Assembly (NCBI GenBank): GCA_019914945.1
Contig: CM034104.1
Coordinates: 3,226,501 to 3,290,500 of the forward strand
DNA length: 64,000 nt
Direction of reading: 5' to 3'
Source: Typha latifolia
Lineage: Eukaryota > Streptophyta > Magnoliopsida > Poales > Typhaceae
Part shown: one piece after another, positions 51,255-64,000 of the stretch
Position numbering within the stretch: position 1 is the stretch's first letter
Layout: each line of letters opens with the position of its first letter
Program-made: the position numbers and the translations under genes
Notes under the pieces: generated by a model
The model's input: only the letters and a program-made list of their open reading frames with translations
Told to the model about the DNA's origin: nothing
The model's database searches: none

Positions 51255-52600
51255 TTAGAATGTTCGCCACTTCCATTGGTGGTGATTTTGATGAAGCCAA
51301 AACGTCATCTCTCCTGTCTCTTATAGTGAGTGTTATTACTCGATGGATCGATGATCGATCTTCTCGAGGTAATAGATTAGAAATAAGAAATAAGTAGATC
51401 CTCGTTCTTCTTGCTGTTGTTATTTTATTTGAAATTTAATTATATTATATTATATGAAAGTTATATTTTAACCCCCCTGGCCCCATCATCTTGATTTATT
51501 ATATGAAATCCTTTGTATTTAACTCATTACAAGTAGTCTTAACTAAAGTATAATTATTAACTATTGATCCTTCTCTCTATTAAGCCAAACATTATTCACC
51601 AATGATTTAATATACAGGGTAATGATGTTGTGAGTTCTAATCCTTCATGTCATATTCATCTATTGTTTAAAAGATTAAATTTTTGTACGTATATATATAT
51701 ATATATACAAGCATTTTGTACGTATAAATCTGCATTGCAAAACAAAGCTCATAAAATGCTCAAAGTTTTCAAGGTGAAAAATTAATTCTAATATTATTCC
51801 ACTAAATCCGGAGGGTATTTTAGCTAATTTAATTTACTTAAAGATAGCATCAATCTCCACTCCTTAAACTAGAGTAAATAACATTTTAATTAAAATTAAT
51901 ATGACAAATTAATTAGAAGTAATTCTCACTACTAAGATTATTTCTCACTACTGTTACTCCACCTCCATTTGGTGCAATATTAAGAGTAAAAAAAAAAAAA
52001 AAATCTAAGTTAAAATTTTCCTTCAAGACAGACAAAAGATATATCAAGTGGGAGGAAGCTCCAATAAATACACATTGCAGCTTCTTGAATAATATAATTT
52101 GCCCACTGGTCTCCTAATAAATACTGAATCTCTGTAGATATGAGTTGCTGGAAGGACAATAAACAAATTTCTTTAAAGATTAATAAGTTTGGATGAAAAT
52201 TAATCTACCTTTCAAACAGCTAAGTTAGCTTTTCGTTTGTTGAAATTTTTCCTCTAAAGTCAATGCCTTCTTCTGCTACTAATATTTTATTTCATTATTT
52301 TTTATAAATAAACTAATTCGATAAATAAAATATAGGAGAGGGTTAGTTTGGTCAAAACCTCTAGAAGTCCTATAACCACGTACAGAGAATCCACTGCAGC
52401 TTTAGCTACTTACTACTCTGGTTATCGATTTCTTCTCTTCTTCGTATCAAACACTCTCACACTCTCTCTCTCTCTCTCTCACTTCCTTGTTAAAAGTGAG
52501 GAAGTCGGATTTCCACTTCCAATTAACATCAAACTCCATCTTCTTCACTTTCACCTTTTCCCCTCTCCACTTTTCTGATACTCTCTCCAATCCAAAACCA

Positions 52601-52609
52601 TATATATGG
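52601..52609 (+). promoter_or_regulatory. Possible TATA box of the ABCC gene
   Basis: ATATATATGG follows CCAAAACC about 90 bases before the ATG at 52693. A (CT)n tract at about 52454-52480 lies further upstream, so an earlier transcription start with a longer leader is also possible. Confidence 0.35.
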
Positions 52610-52692
52610 ATAGCACCATATCCTCATCTTCTCTTTCGTTCTTCTTCTTGATGGATTCAAACTCTCTGCTCCAATAAGCCATCGCCGACGCC

Positions 52693-55600
52693 ATGACTTC
52701 TCCGCCCTACCTCACCTTCCTCACGTGCTCTCCTCCTCCTCCTCCCATTCTCCGCTCCTTCCAATGGCTTGGCTTCCTCTTCCTCTCCCCTTGCCCTCAG
52801 CGCATCCTCTTATCCCTCGCTGACTTCCTCTTCCTTTTTACCCTCCTAATCCTCGCCTTTCAGAAGCTTCTCTCCCGCCGCCGCAGCGAAGCCGACGCCG
52901 ATAAACCGCTGTTGGCTAAGCCGGATACGGTTAGGATCCGTACCGGCTTCCAGTTCGCCCTCGCCCTCGCGGTCTCCTCCCTCCTCGCTGCCTCCTCCCT
53001 CGCCCTCCTCGTCATCGCCCTCTTCCTCCTCCCGAAATCTGAATGGAAGCTTGCCGAGTGTGTCTTCCTCGCGCTCCAATTCCTTGCCCACCTCGCCGCG
53101 GCGGCCCTCGTGGCCCACGAGAAGCGCTTCCGGACCGCATACCACCCCGTTTCCCTCCGCCTCTTCTGGCTCGCTGCCTCCCTCCTCACGTCCCTCCTAT
53201 CCGCCTCCGCGGCGGTTCGCCTCGCCTCGGGTAACCCGATTTCCCCGGATGACGCCGCCTCCCTCGTCTTCCTCGGCCTCACCCTCCCACTCCTCTACCT
53301 ATCGGCGACCGGATCCACTGGGATCTCCGCCATCGAACCGGTCGAGTCCTGTTTGATCGGAGATGACGTGACCCCCTACGCGACCGCCTCCCTCCTCTCC
53401 CGAGCCACATTGAGCTGGATGAACCCTCTGGTCTCTAAAGGCTACAAGACCCCCTTAAAGCTCAACGACGTTCCGGCCCTCGCCCCGGACGACCGGGCCG
53501 AAAAAACCTACTCTCTATTCCGGTCCAACTGGCCCGACCCGGCTGTCCGATCATCCCACCCGGTACGGTCCACCATCTTCCGGTGCTTCTGGCCGTACAT
53601 TCTCTTCAATGCCTTCCTCGCTGTTCTCCGCCTCTTCGTCATGTACGTCGGCCCCACCCTCATCCAAAGCTTCATCGACTTCGCCAATGGCGACGACCGC
53701 TCCATCGGTCGCGGCTTCTACCTCGTGGCCGTCCTCCTATTGGCTAAAACAATCGAAGTGCTGTGCTCTCACCAATTCAGCTTCCACTCCCAGAAGCTCG
53801 GGATGCGGATCCGATCCTCCCTCATCACCTCCCTCTACGACAAGGGCCTCCGCCTCTCGTGCTCGGCCCGGCAATCCCACGGCGTGGGGATGATCGTAAA
53901 CTACATGGCCGTGGATGCGCAGCAACTGTCTGATATAATGCTCCAGTTGAACTACATCTGGCTCATGCCGTGCCAGGTCGGCGTCGCCCTCGCGCTGCTC
54001 TACACCTACCTCGGCCCCTCCGTCATCTCCGCCGTCGTCGGCGTCTTCGGGATCATGGTCTTCGTCCTCTTCGCCACCAAGCAGAACAACAAGTACCAGT
54101 ACCTCCTCATGATGATGCGTGACATGCGGATGAAGGCGACGAACGAGATGCTGAGCTACATGAGGGTGATCAAGTTCCAGGCTTGGGAGGAGCACTTCGA
54201 GAAGAGGATCAACAACTTCCGTGAGCAGGAGTACGGGTGGCTCGCGAGGTTCCTCTACTGCAACTCCGGGAACGTGATCGCGCTCTCGTGCGCCCCCGTG
54301 TTCGTGTCGGTGCTCGTGTTCGGCACGTGCGTGCTAGTCGGCACGAGGCTTGACGCCGGGCTGGTGTTCACCGCCACCTCGTTCTTCAGGATCCTCAGCG
54401 AGCCGATGCGGACGTTCCCACAGGCGCTGATCTCAGCCTCGCAGGCCATGATCTCAGTCGAGCGCCTCGACGCCTACCTCACCAGTGCGGAGCTCGACCT
54501 CGGCGCCGTGGAGCGATCGGACGTGTGCGAGTGCGAGGAGGGCGGGGTCGCCGTCGAGATCCGCGGCGGGGAGTTCGCATGGGACGACGAGGGCGAGGTC
54601 GCGCTCAAGGGGATCGACCTCGAGATTCGCGCTGGGGACCTCGCGGCCATCGTGGGGACCGTCGGATCCGGGAAGTCGTCTCTGCTCTCGTGCCTGCTTG
54701 GGGAGATGCGCAAGCTCTCGGGAAAGGTACGCCGTATCTCGCCGTCCCTACGCTTTGGCAAATACGTCCTACCCAACTGCTGTCCTTCTTCTATTTTGAA
54801 ATAGACAAATAAGGCCAAAAGTTCGCTTCTGGAAACATGCCCAATCTTTCACAGACTCCTTTCCCGTGCGAATTTTAATGCCCGAGATTCGTCACACGTG
54901 TGAATGTAAAAGTCAAATCCTTGATCAGTGAAGCACGTGAATGGAAATCCGCGCGGCAGCCCGGCGTGTTTCACTCAGTACTCTCTGGAGCGGACAGTGG
55001 TTGGGTCGTGAAATTAGCCTAGTTTTGTGTCGGTGAAATTTACTCGAGTTAGATGCGATTGCTTGTGTTTAAATTTTAAAATCGGATTTTGATATATAAA
55101 GTGATACGGGGAGTGCATTAGCTATTCTGGACTTGACTTTGAATTCAATCATTTAATTTTGTCTTGAACCAAATTGTCTTTGGAAAGTTGTTGTCGGATA
55201 GATGATTACCAAATATCTCAATTTTGAGACACAATATTGAACTTGAGAAAGTGAAGATAGCTTTATTAGGCAGGAAAAGAACCGCGCATTTGTACATATT
55301 ACCTATCACTCTGCTCTTAATAGGAGTCATTTGCAAGCATGGAGTCTTGATATGTAGGTGAATCTAGCTTAGTTTGATTCATGTAACAGTTATGGTCGCT
55401 ATGGTTTCAGTATACTTTATACTTGATATTGCCTAATGGTTGCATCCTTCTATTTATGTGGAGTTTTTTAGTAAGATTCTTGTTGCCCTTTATGTTTTGT
55501 TGTTACAGGTTACAGTATGTGGGAGGACAGCCTATGTGGCACAAACTGCATGGATCCAAAATGGGAGCATTCAAGAGAATATCTTGTTTGGGAATCCAAT

Positions 55601-58600
55601 GGATCAAGAGAAGTACAAGGAAGTCATCCATGTATGTTGCTTGGAGAAGGACTTGGAGATGATGGAGTTTGGCGACCAGACTGAGATTGGTGAAAGAGGG
55701 ATCAATCTCAGTGGTGGACAGAAGCAACGTATACAGCTTGCCAGGGCCGTCTATCAGGACTGCGATATATACCTACTTGATGATGTCTTTAGTGCTGTTG
55801 ATGCTCATACTGGTTCAGATATCTTCAAGGTGTGGTTCCCTTTTCTTTTGGTCTTTTGCATGAGTTGTTTAAAGTCCTTACATATTCATTGTAGGTTTTA
55901 GGTAATGAACATAGAATAAATCAAATACCAGGTACGTTGGCTTTTAATCGTCTTTTCTAGTGTCAGGTTTGTTACAACTATCAGTTATTTCTTGTAGGAA
56001 TGTGTGAGGGTTGGCTTTTAATCGTCTTTTCTAGTGTCAGGTTTGTTACAACTATCAGTTATTTCTTGTAGGAATGTGTGAGGGGTGCACTCAAAGGGAA
56101 GACAGTCGTGCTTGTGACACACCAAATAGATTTCTTGCACAATGCTGATACAATATTCGTAAGTATCATCTTCTAGTCCTATGGAGTATTTGTATAACTG
56201 GATCATAATTCTAACTCTAAGAAAACACACTTTTACCCTGCATTCTGTTTCAATCTCTCTATCTCTAGTTCTCTATCTGTTTCTCTATCAATAAGACTCT
56301 AGCTCTTGTGAACATCTTTTCTTCTGATTTCTAATATAGCCTGAAGTAAATATGGTTCGAACAAGCAAGCAACACAGGTTGACGACGATAAGTGTTAATG
56401 GACTCTGGAAGGTTGAAGGTTAAAATATATTAGTACATGCTACCATAGAACAGGAGAATGTTTCTCAGCATATCTGATTTGTATTTACTTGCTATTATTT
56501 ATTAGCTGTTTCATCCTTAGACTTTGACAGATTTCTAATGTTTACTTGAGCATCACTTATTTTTCTTTTTCCATGATGAAAACCACAGGTCATGCGAGAT
56601 GGGATGATTGTACAGACTGGGAAGTACAATGAGTTATTAGAATCAGGTTCAGACTTTACAGCTCTTGTTGCTGCTCATGACAACTCAATGGAGCTTGTGG
56701 AGCGAAGTGCTCCTGTTACTGGAATTGGTGATCCTCAAAGTACAACATTATATCAACCTGCAACAAATCGCACCAAATCTAACAAGGAGGGTGAGTCTGC
56801 AATCTCACCAAAGGCAGAAAATGGCAATTCTAAGCTCATTAAGGAGGAGGAGAGGGAGACTGGCCAAGTTAGCTTCCATGTCTACAAGTTATACATCACT
56901 GAGGCCTGGGGATGGTGGGGAGTGGTGGCAGTTTTGACAGTTGCGTTGTTGTGGCAGGGTTCTCAGATGGCAAGTGACTACTGGTTGGCATATGAAACGT
57001 CTGATGAGATCATCACTTCATTTCATCCCTCCATATTTATTGAAGTTTATGTCATCTTAGCTTTGGTTATATTTGTTCTTGTCACACTGAGGGCCTTTCT
57101 TGTTGCATACTTGGGACTTAAGACTGCTCAGAGCTTTTTCAAGCAGATTTTGGATAGCATATTGCGTGCTCCTATGTCATTTTTTGATACCACTCCTTCT
57201 GGGAGAATCCTAAGCAGGGTAATTATTATTTTACTTATTTATGTCATTGTTGATGCCACAAAACCTATTAGGAAAAATCAGAATATATTTCATTAGCTCA
57301 ATTTTATACATCTTTTGAAATCCTTGTATTCTGCCTGTTAGATGTGAAATACAAAGCTTTAAAATTCTCACTTCTTCTGATTCTTTTCCTGCTGTTCTTC
57401 CAGGCATCATCAGATCAAACAAACATTGATCTTTTCCTTCCCTTCATGGTGGGATTAATTGCTTCGATGTACATTGCATTGTTGGGTATCATTATAGTTA
57501 CATGTCAGGTCGCCTGGCCATCGATCATAACCATAATTCCACTAGTACTGTTGAACTTATGGTACAAGGTATCTTTCACATGCTACAACTCACATCTTTG
57601 CTGAAGCATCATTATACATGCTTCCTTGGAAAATATTACGCATATATGTAGCTCAAGTTCACTAGACATGACATGATATAATTCTACTACATTTAGAATG
57701 GTAAGAATGATAGCTTACACAATGCGTTTCTTTTCTTATTTTATGCAGGATTATTATCTTGCAACATCCAGGGAGTTAACTCGCCTTGACTCGATTACCA
57801 AAGCACCAGTTATCCATCACTTTTCAGAGAGCATTCTTGGTGTTACAACAATCAGGTGCTTCAAGAAGGAGAAAAGCTTTTTCCAGGAAAATCTTGACAG
57901 GGTTAATTCAAGCTTACGTATGGACTTTCACAACAATGGTGCCAATGAGTGGCTGGGGTTCAGATTGGAACTTATTGGGTGTTTTGTCCTCTGTGCCACT
58001 GCATTGCTCATGGTTAGCTTGCCGAGTAATTTCATCAAACCAGGTATTTATTTGAAATCCAATTTGAGGTAACTGTGGTTCATCTCATCTTAACGGTCTG
58101 TACTGTGTTAATATCAATATCATCACCATGATCATCATTATCATTACTCAGCCTCTTGTAAAAATGAGGTCATCAGGTCAGCTTTGGCCAAAAGCTTAAA
58201 AGCCAAAAGGACACCATTTATTTACTGTGTTATATATGACTAGCTATCAAAATGATGAGAAATATCTTGAAGGTTATCTAAATTCACTGAATTCATGTCT
58301 CTGAATCCTGAAAAGAATTCAGCAATTTAGACTAACGCACAACCCTTTATAAAAATGCTCTTGGCTTGAAAAGATTAGAAAAAAGAAGGGGAAATTAGGA
58401 ACAAACTTGACATTATGTAGGAAAGCTTGTACCCAATCCATCAGCTAATTATTTTCTTGCTCACTAATGCAGAGTTCGTCGGTCTATCTCTTTCATATGG
58501 TCTGTCTCTCAACTCGGTGGTGTTTTTTGCAATATGGATAAGCTGTTTCATTGAGAACAGGATGGTCTCAGTAGAGAGGATAAAGCAATTCACCAAACTT

Positions 58601-60630
58601 TCTTCTGAGGCAGCATGGAGAATCAAAGATTGCCTTCCCACACCAAATTGGCCCACGAATGGAGACATTGCCATCAGAGATCTAAAGGTTTCTTATTCAT
58701 GATGTTATACTTGAGTTTAGCGTCTTTGCATGTATACCATTCCATATTCCCTTATTTGTATATTCTAAATTTGTTGTTTGCTTCTATACCCCTGAAAAGA
58801 ACATGTACTGTTTTGTATGGATAGTCCTCAAAGTCACATTTTAGTAGTATAGTCTGAATCATCTTAACAACACACAAGAATTAACTGCTACTCTCTTTGC
58901 AGAAGTAGCTCATTTTGCACTACTTTCTCTTTTAATCTGTGAAAGGTGTAAATTCCATCTTCTGATTATCAAACTTTTAACCTGAGGGTGATTTATGCGA
59001 AAATATAGGTTTTTCCACTATGTGTACACATGCAAGTAAACAAAAGGTACATACAAATAGTACATTTTATAGGGATCCATGCAATTGCCTTTCAGCTTTT
59101 TACTTACAAGGTCATTTCTATTTGACATTGTTTTAGTTGCTGATGCTGAAACATCTGAACCATGTTCTTCTTTGTTTATGCAGGTCAGGTATCGACCTAA
59201 TACTCCGCTAGTTTTGAATGGCATTACAATAAAAATTCATGGAGGAGAAAAGATAGGGGTTGTAGGTAGGACTGGCAGTGGCAAGTCAACACTGATACAA
59301 GCTTTGTTCAGAATCGTAGAACCTTGTGGGGGAAAAATAATCATTGATGGCGTAGATATATGTACACTGGGCCTTCATGACCTCAGGTCTCGGTTTGGTA
59401 TAATTCCTCAAGAGCCTGTTCTTTTTGAAGGAACAATTAGGAGCAATATTGACCCAATTGGGCAATACTCAGATGAGCAGATATGGCAGGTACAGGAAGA
59501 AGATTTTGTACTCTCTCAATTTGTTTGCTTCTCACTACTGACGATTTCTAATTTCACCTCCTTGCAGGCTCTCGAACGGTGCCAGCTTAAAGATGCAGTA
59601 GCTTCAAAACCCGAAAAGCTTGATGCAATTGGTATGCAATTTCTATCTTTGATATGCTGGTTGACTAAAAATTCTTCACTTTTAATCTTAATTTCTTCTG
59701 TCTCTTATGCCAAAATTTGTCTTTCAATGCAAATTTCAAGATAGATGCTGTGCTACTAACTGAGGGAAGCTGCAGTACCTATCATATTAATGCTTGATTT
59801 GTCGCACTTCCTCTGACCTAAAATGACATAATTCCCATAGACAATAGGTGATACTTGGTTACTAATTGAGTTTGTAAAGTGGGTTAATTCAATCAATGAA
59901 TAAGATTGGTATTTTGTCACTTACATTAGCTTTTCAAATTACATAATTCGATCATACTATTTAAAATTCTAGATATATTAACTAATTCAAATACTTATAT
60001 TTAGTGCTTTGTTAGTGGTTCAATCATATTATGCTGAACCATTTTACAGCTATTGCCAAATTAGTAGCCTGTGTGTAGAACTAAGTCGATCTTGTTGGCT
60101 TGTCATTTTATAATGTTCAATTTTTTCCATATCACCTGCATCCTTAAATCCTTAACCACAACTTTCTGCATTGAAACTACTCAATTTTAGTCGTTGACGA
60201 TGGGGAGAATTGGAGTGTGGGACAGAGACAGCTTCTTTGTTTGGGCCGCGTCATGTTGAAACGTAGTCGAATCCTCTTCATGGATGAGGCAACTGCTTCA
60301 GTGGATTCACAGACTGATGCTGTGATCCAGCAGATCATCCGCGAGGACTTCTCATCCTGTACAATCATCAGCATTGCTCACAGGATACCAACAGTCATGG
60401 ACTGTGACAGAGTTTTGGTCATTGATGCAGGTAATCTTTTCAAATCCTCCTCTTATGTCTTAAACATGTTAAGGAGTGGTTCATTTAGTTTTCGCAGTAA
60501 ACATAAGAAAAGTTATTTCTGATCAGGTCTAGCAAAGGAATTTGACTCGCCATCAAACTTGATCGAATGCCAATCATCGCTCTTCGGGGCGCTTGTTCAA
60601 GAGTACGCAAATCGATCGTCAGATATTTAG
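52693..60630 (+). CDS. ABCC: ABC transporter, C family (MRP-type, full size)
   Basis: ATP-driven export of organic anions or glutathione conjugates across the vacuolar or plasma membrane. Exons: 52693-54726, 55509-55829, 56072-56158, 56589-57218, 57404-57568, 57749-58043, 58473-58687, 59184-59489, 59568-59631, 60191-60430 and 60527-60630; 1486 aa, normal for the family. An N-terminal TMD0 with several helices precedes TMD1. NBD1 has Walker [10 protein letters not shown] (655-663), signature LSGGQ (745-749) and Walker B DIYLLDD (764-770). TMD2 lies in exons 4-7. NBD2 has Walker [10 protein letters not shown] (1277-1285), the non-canonical signature WSVGQ (1380-1384) usual for ABCC NBD2, and Walker [13 protein letters not shown] (from 1399). 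Exon 1 is very GC-rich and later exons are not. The order and N-terminus resemble the plant ABCC4/ABCC14 group, which is my best guess. The exon 3 acceptor is duplicated. Confidence 0.92.
55937..56084 (+). repeat. Perfect 74-bp tandem duplication covering the ABCC exon 3 acceptor
   Basis: 55937-56010 and 56011-56084 are identical, base for base, from TTGGCTTTTAATCG to GAATGTGTGAGGG. Each copy holds TTATTTCTTGTAG|GAATGTGTG, so there are two equal 3' splice sites 74 bases apart. The downstream one (exon from 56072) keeps the reading frame ([10 protein letters not shown]). The upstream one (exon from 55998) would read ECVRVGF and then TAA. Confidence 0.95.
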
Positions 60631-62301
60631 GCTAACTTGCTGATGCTTAAGCCTGTTGACAAAATTTAAAGAGGTGCTTGGAGTCCCTAAGGTTAGTAAC
60701 TAGAGAGCGCAAAGATGCACATTTCTTTGAGCAGATCATAATCTTTCTATATCCATTACGGGTTCTGCTCATCCTTATTTAAAGACAATTCCACGAAGAA
60801 GCCACCACTACCTTAGCGATCTAAATGGTAATTTTCTTGTAGCTGCTTATGCAGCATTGCAGTTTTGAAGATGTGAAGTACACGATTGTTCCAAGTGAAA
60901 AACGAGGCTGCAGATGTAGTGGAGCAAGTTCCTTCCTTTCCTTTATCTTAGTTTTAGTTGAAGGAATTTAATAAGTCAGCATGAGACAAAGATCAGCTCT
61001 AACTTGAAGTTCGGAATGAATTTCATCTGTTTGGAATGAACAAACTTGAGTTGATCGTTTTTTTCCCAATAAATTTTGTTATTTGGAAAGAGGTAGTATT
61101 TGTTTTCTACTACTTTTTTGTCTTCTCGTATTAGCAATGAATAATTTTTAAAGTTCTACGGCTACTACACCGAGATGATTATGGCATTAGATTAGTCGTG
61201 TCAATTGATGATTATTTTTATCGGAAACGTTTCATTGCAAACCAGATAAGAGAAAAGGAGAAAGAAAAGGGTAAAGAAACCGAAGATCATTTTTTATTGC
61301 TGTCAGAATTAACCCAGAATGCCAGAACTAAACAGTACAACCTTTGTCCTAGCAAAATGTTAATATATTCTTGACCTTATTATAAACTATTCTATTATTT
61401 AGTTAAATATTAGTGTAAAACATAATAATTACATCTGATATTAAAGTAATAAAGAATAGTGTTGAAAATTAGTAACATTTTAAACCAAAAGACAAGATTA
61501 CTCTTGATTAGATGTAAAATAGTAGTAATAATTAGGTGTTGTCTAATCTAAAAACAAAACAATAATTTTAAATTATTATTAAATTAATTTGTTAAAGTTG
61601 TATGAAATAAGAGAAAATAGAATAATGTATTAGCATCCTAGAACTTCTAGCTAAGTTATTGTTTAGTTACTATTAATTTTTATTTAATAGGATGACTATT
61701 ACTATTCCACAGTGAATAGGAGCTTAAATTTTAGACAAAACTTATGCATGACATTGAAGTACAATAACAAATAACTCTTCGAAAAAAGCTAACAGCAATC
61801 ATATTAATAAGGGCGAAGCGCAATGATTTTTTGCCTGGAGATGTTCTATTGACATAACATAATTATTACCAGCATCTTCAGGTCGGGCCTAAGAAAAAAT
61901 AACATAAAAATAATGAATACAACAATCACGTATTAACTGTTAGCTTTCACTTCGGAGGATTTTGGGATGTCTTTCCTTCTGCAACCAACCCCCAGAATCT
62001 CAACAAACCGCACATTTTGCAACCATGAATGCTCAAGCACCCAAAGCAGGTCCTTCAAAGACAGGACAGTCGCAAACTGCAAACAAACCCAGGAACCAAA
62101 CTAGGAAATTGGTATAAGTGAGTTCCTTCAAGGTCAACTGCATCAAATTTTGCAATATGGAGATCCATGGCACCTTTGTTGAATCCATGAAGCTACGTCT
62201 GAGATGTGATACAAGGTGGAGAGATGACAACTTGGGCAAAAGTGCATGAGCTTTTACCCACTAACGGCCGAACAGCGATTAAGATATGACGTAGGCACAG
62301 C
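60631..62301. other. Intergenic between convergent ABCC and kinesin-13A genes
   Basis: Holds the 3' flanks of both genes. The middle (about 61360-61700) is AT-rich and repeat-like. Sequence at about 61930-62300 is more gene-like in composition and is probably the 3' untranslated region of the kinesin-13A transcript on the minus strand. Confidence 0.5.
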
Positions 62302-63929
62302 TTATCTTGATGCCTTCTTGCGGCTGAGGATCTCCTGCTCTTTGAGGCGATGCTGAAATCGTGCCAGACGAGCCTGAAGACTGACCAAGCCTGCAGCCTT
62401 GCGTGAGAGTACAAAGCTTAACTGTGTCACATAGTTGTCGATGAGACTACCAGGTTGGTCGACCTCTGCCAACAAATTCATCTCCTGCAAGAGTATAATG
62501 TTTTAAGGTTAGGTAGAATACATGCAGCAAATCAACAATAAGTTGAAAGCATTAAGTTCCAAATATCCATGGCTGCAAAACACCTGCATAATTGCAGAAT
62601 TTATTACCCTGAATGCCTTATTTGCCTTTGTAAGAAATTCTTTCATGGAATTATCATATAATCATTTTACAATGAAATCATTCACTGAATATATAAACCA
62701 ACTAGATAAAAATTATGCAGTGTTAGTTGTCTTTAGTTTGAAAATTTCAATAATGTAAAAATTATGGTGTACTCAAATATTCGCCGGTTGACAAAAGTGG
62801 AGTATAGAGTGGATATTGGATACAAGCACAACAAAATATGGATTTGCCGACAAAACAATCTTAGAGTACAAAGATATTGCATTTGATATGTTCTGTTTTT
62901 TTGCTAAGAAACAGGGTCATGCCATTTTTCTCCATCAAATCAGAAGGCACAACAGAGACTCAAAGTTAAAGTGTTAGCCTTCAAGGAGAACATTTAATTC
63001 TCGCCACAGGATGTCAAAGCTCTCTTTAGAAGGTAACCAGGAAAGCTTATGAAGCAGGAATAACATAAATTTAAAGCTTATCAGAGACAATGTAAAATAG
63101 GCAATCAAATCAACACAAATTACCAACACTGAAATTAATAATTAACAGCTCGTTTAAATTGGACTACATCTTTTACGAGCATGCTGCCCTTTCAATTCTA
63201 ACAATGAACAAAGCTGGAGTAAACTTACTTCTCGCACTATTTCCATCGTATTTTCAATTTCTCTTCTATGTGCTGCTATGAGAGCCTCTTCTTCCTACAA
63301 AAATCAAGATGGAATGCTAAACCAGGGCAAAGATGGATTAATTTGTAGATAAATTGCACAATGTTCGAAAAATGCATGACTTGCATACCTCAAGTATTGC
63401 ATTTATTTCCCCATCATTGTATGAATGCAAAGCAGAATCTGATGGCTGCTGCTTATGGACTTCGGGTGCACTGTCTTTTCTTGATGAATTGCTCTGTTTT
63501 TCAGTTTTCTCTTCCCTATAACCTTTTCTTCTAGGTGGTGAGACCTTTGGTACTTTCTCTTCATCTTTGTTTTCAAATGAGTTCTGCATGGATTGTTTAT
63601 TAGAATAGCTGCTGTGACTATTTTTCAACTCAACCCGTTCCCTTTCCACTGGACCTGATGCTGCCCCACTTTCTTCCCTTCCTTTATTGTTGTAAGTTGG
63701 CATGCTAAATGAGTTCCTCTCAGGTTCCACTGTAGAACTATGAGATAAATTTTCAGCATTCCTCCTAGGAATATCCACTGTCTTAAAATCTTGATTTTGC
63801 TCGACAGTGTCATCTGCTTCTACTGAGAAAGGATATCCTGATGCTGACGCTGATTCCTTGTTGGAAGGTACAAATGAGCCAGAAGGTTGATCTTTTTTGG
63901 GGTTGCTACTCTTGGAAAGACTTTTAACC
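62302..63929 (-). CDS. KIN13A: Kinesin-13A, C-terminal part (partial, motor domain off the right edge)
   Basis: Kinesin-13 proteins depolymerise microtubule ends; the plant A form acts in wall patterning, trichomes and Golgi positioning. Three minus-strand coding exons are seen: 63929-63389, 63294-63229 and 62484-62302, with matching phases. The first begins with the last base of an Arg codon and then VKSLSKSSNPKK, the end of the motor/neck region (normally YADRVKSLSK). A Ser/Lys/Glu-rich linker follows. Then EEEALIAAHRREIENTMEIV (exon 2) leads to the strongly conserved tail: LLAEVDQPGSLIDNYVTQLS, FVLSRKAAGLVSLQARLARF, QHRLKEQEILSRKK. That tail is coiled-coil prone and diagnostic of plant KIN-13A. 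About 263 C-terminal residues are present; the motor with its P-loop is beyond base 64000. Confidence 0.9.
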
Positions 63930-64000
63930 CTGTTGAATTATCATCTATACTTCTTAAACCTAGAATAAAAAACAAGTAAGCTGCAATCATATATTGCAGT

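Larger units (their letters stand above)
48026..52600. other. Intergenic between PMS1 and the ABCC gene
   Basis: PMS1 3' flank, then very AT-rich DNA with a nested pair of MITEs (about 49236-50016 with 49676-49862 inside), (AT)n runs at 50234-50287 and about 50401-50422, a (GA)n run at about 51222-51252 and an A-run near 51990. A plus-strand open frame at 48515-48880 (121 codons) has no recognisable domain and sits in the PMS1 3' flank; I do not call it a gene. Confidence 0.5.

Noticed and set aside
52846..54818. Several minus-strand and alternative plus-strand frames of 60-150 codons
   Set aside because: Shadows of the GC-rich first exon of the ABCC gene; charged low-complexity products with no conserved motifs.

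Overview
The window is nuclear DNA of a flowering plant. The genes have many introns with GT-AG borders, and AT-rich intergenic DNA is studded with (TA)n and (CT)n tracts, MITEs and one decayed LTR element. A monocot is likely: several genes, most clearly the ABCC gene, have a very GC-rich first exon followed by AT-richer downstream exons, a 5'-to-3' GC decline typical of monocots. I cannot name the species.

Layout. (1) 1-57, minus strand: first codons of a phi-class glutathione S-transferase (GSTF) whose body lies off the left edge. An orphan GSTF C-terminus lies at 2891-3070 on the plus strand. (2) 5163-7995 plus: dephospho-CoA kinase, 3 exons, 232 aa. (3) 8893-9096 plus: doubtful small gene. 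(4) 13565-18013 plus: respiratory burst oxidase (RBOH), 12 exons, 877 aa. (5) 22294-26436 plus, with a leader exon near 19730: plastid polyprotein of EF-Ts (two S1 domains and two EF-Ts modules), 1062 aa. A broken antisense ORF sits in its leader intron. (6) 30714-28623 minus: AlkB-like 2OG-Fe(II) dioxygenase, 5 exons, 269 aa. (7) 33354-31204 minus: leucine-rich-repeat extensin (LRX), one exon, 716 aa. (8) 35598-48025 plus: MutL-type mismatch-repair protein PMS1, 12 exons, 920 aa, with an E2F site and telo-box in its promoter and two transposable elements in one 4-kb intron. (9) 52693-60630 plus: full-size ABCC (MRP-type) transporter, 11 exons, 1486 aa. (10) 63929-62302 minus: last three coding exons of a kinesin-13A; the motor domain lies beyond the right edge.

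The genes are independent transcription units and I see no operon or gene cluster beyond the two GSTF pieces. Exon models were built by eye from reading frame, GT-AG borders and family conservation; each complete model sums to a whole number of codons. The most unusual observation is a perfect 74-bp tandem duplication that copies the 3' splice site and first bases of ABCC exon 3; use of the upstream copy would insert an early stop. I found no convincing new multi-gene system.
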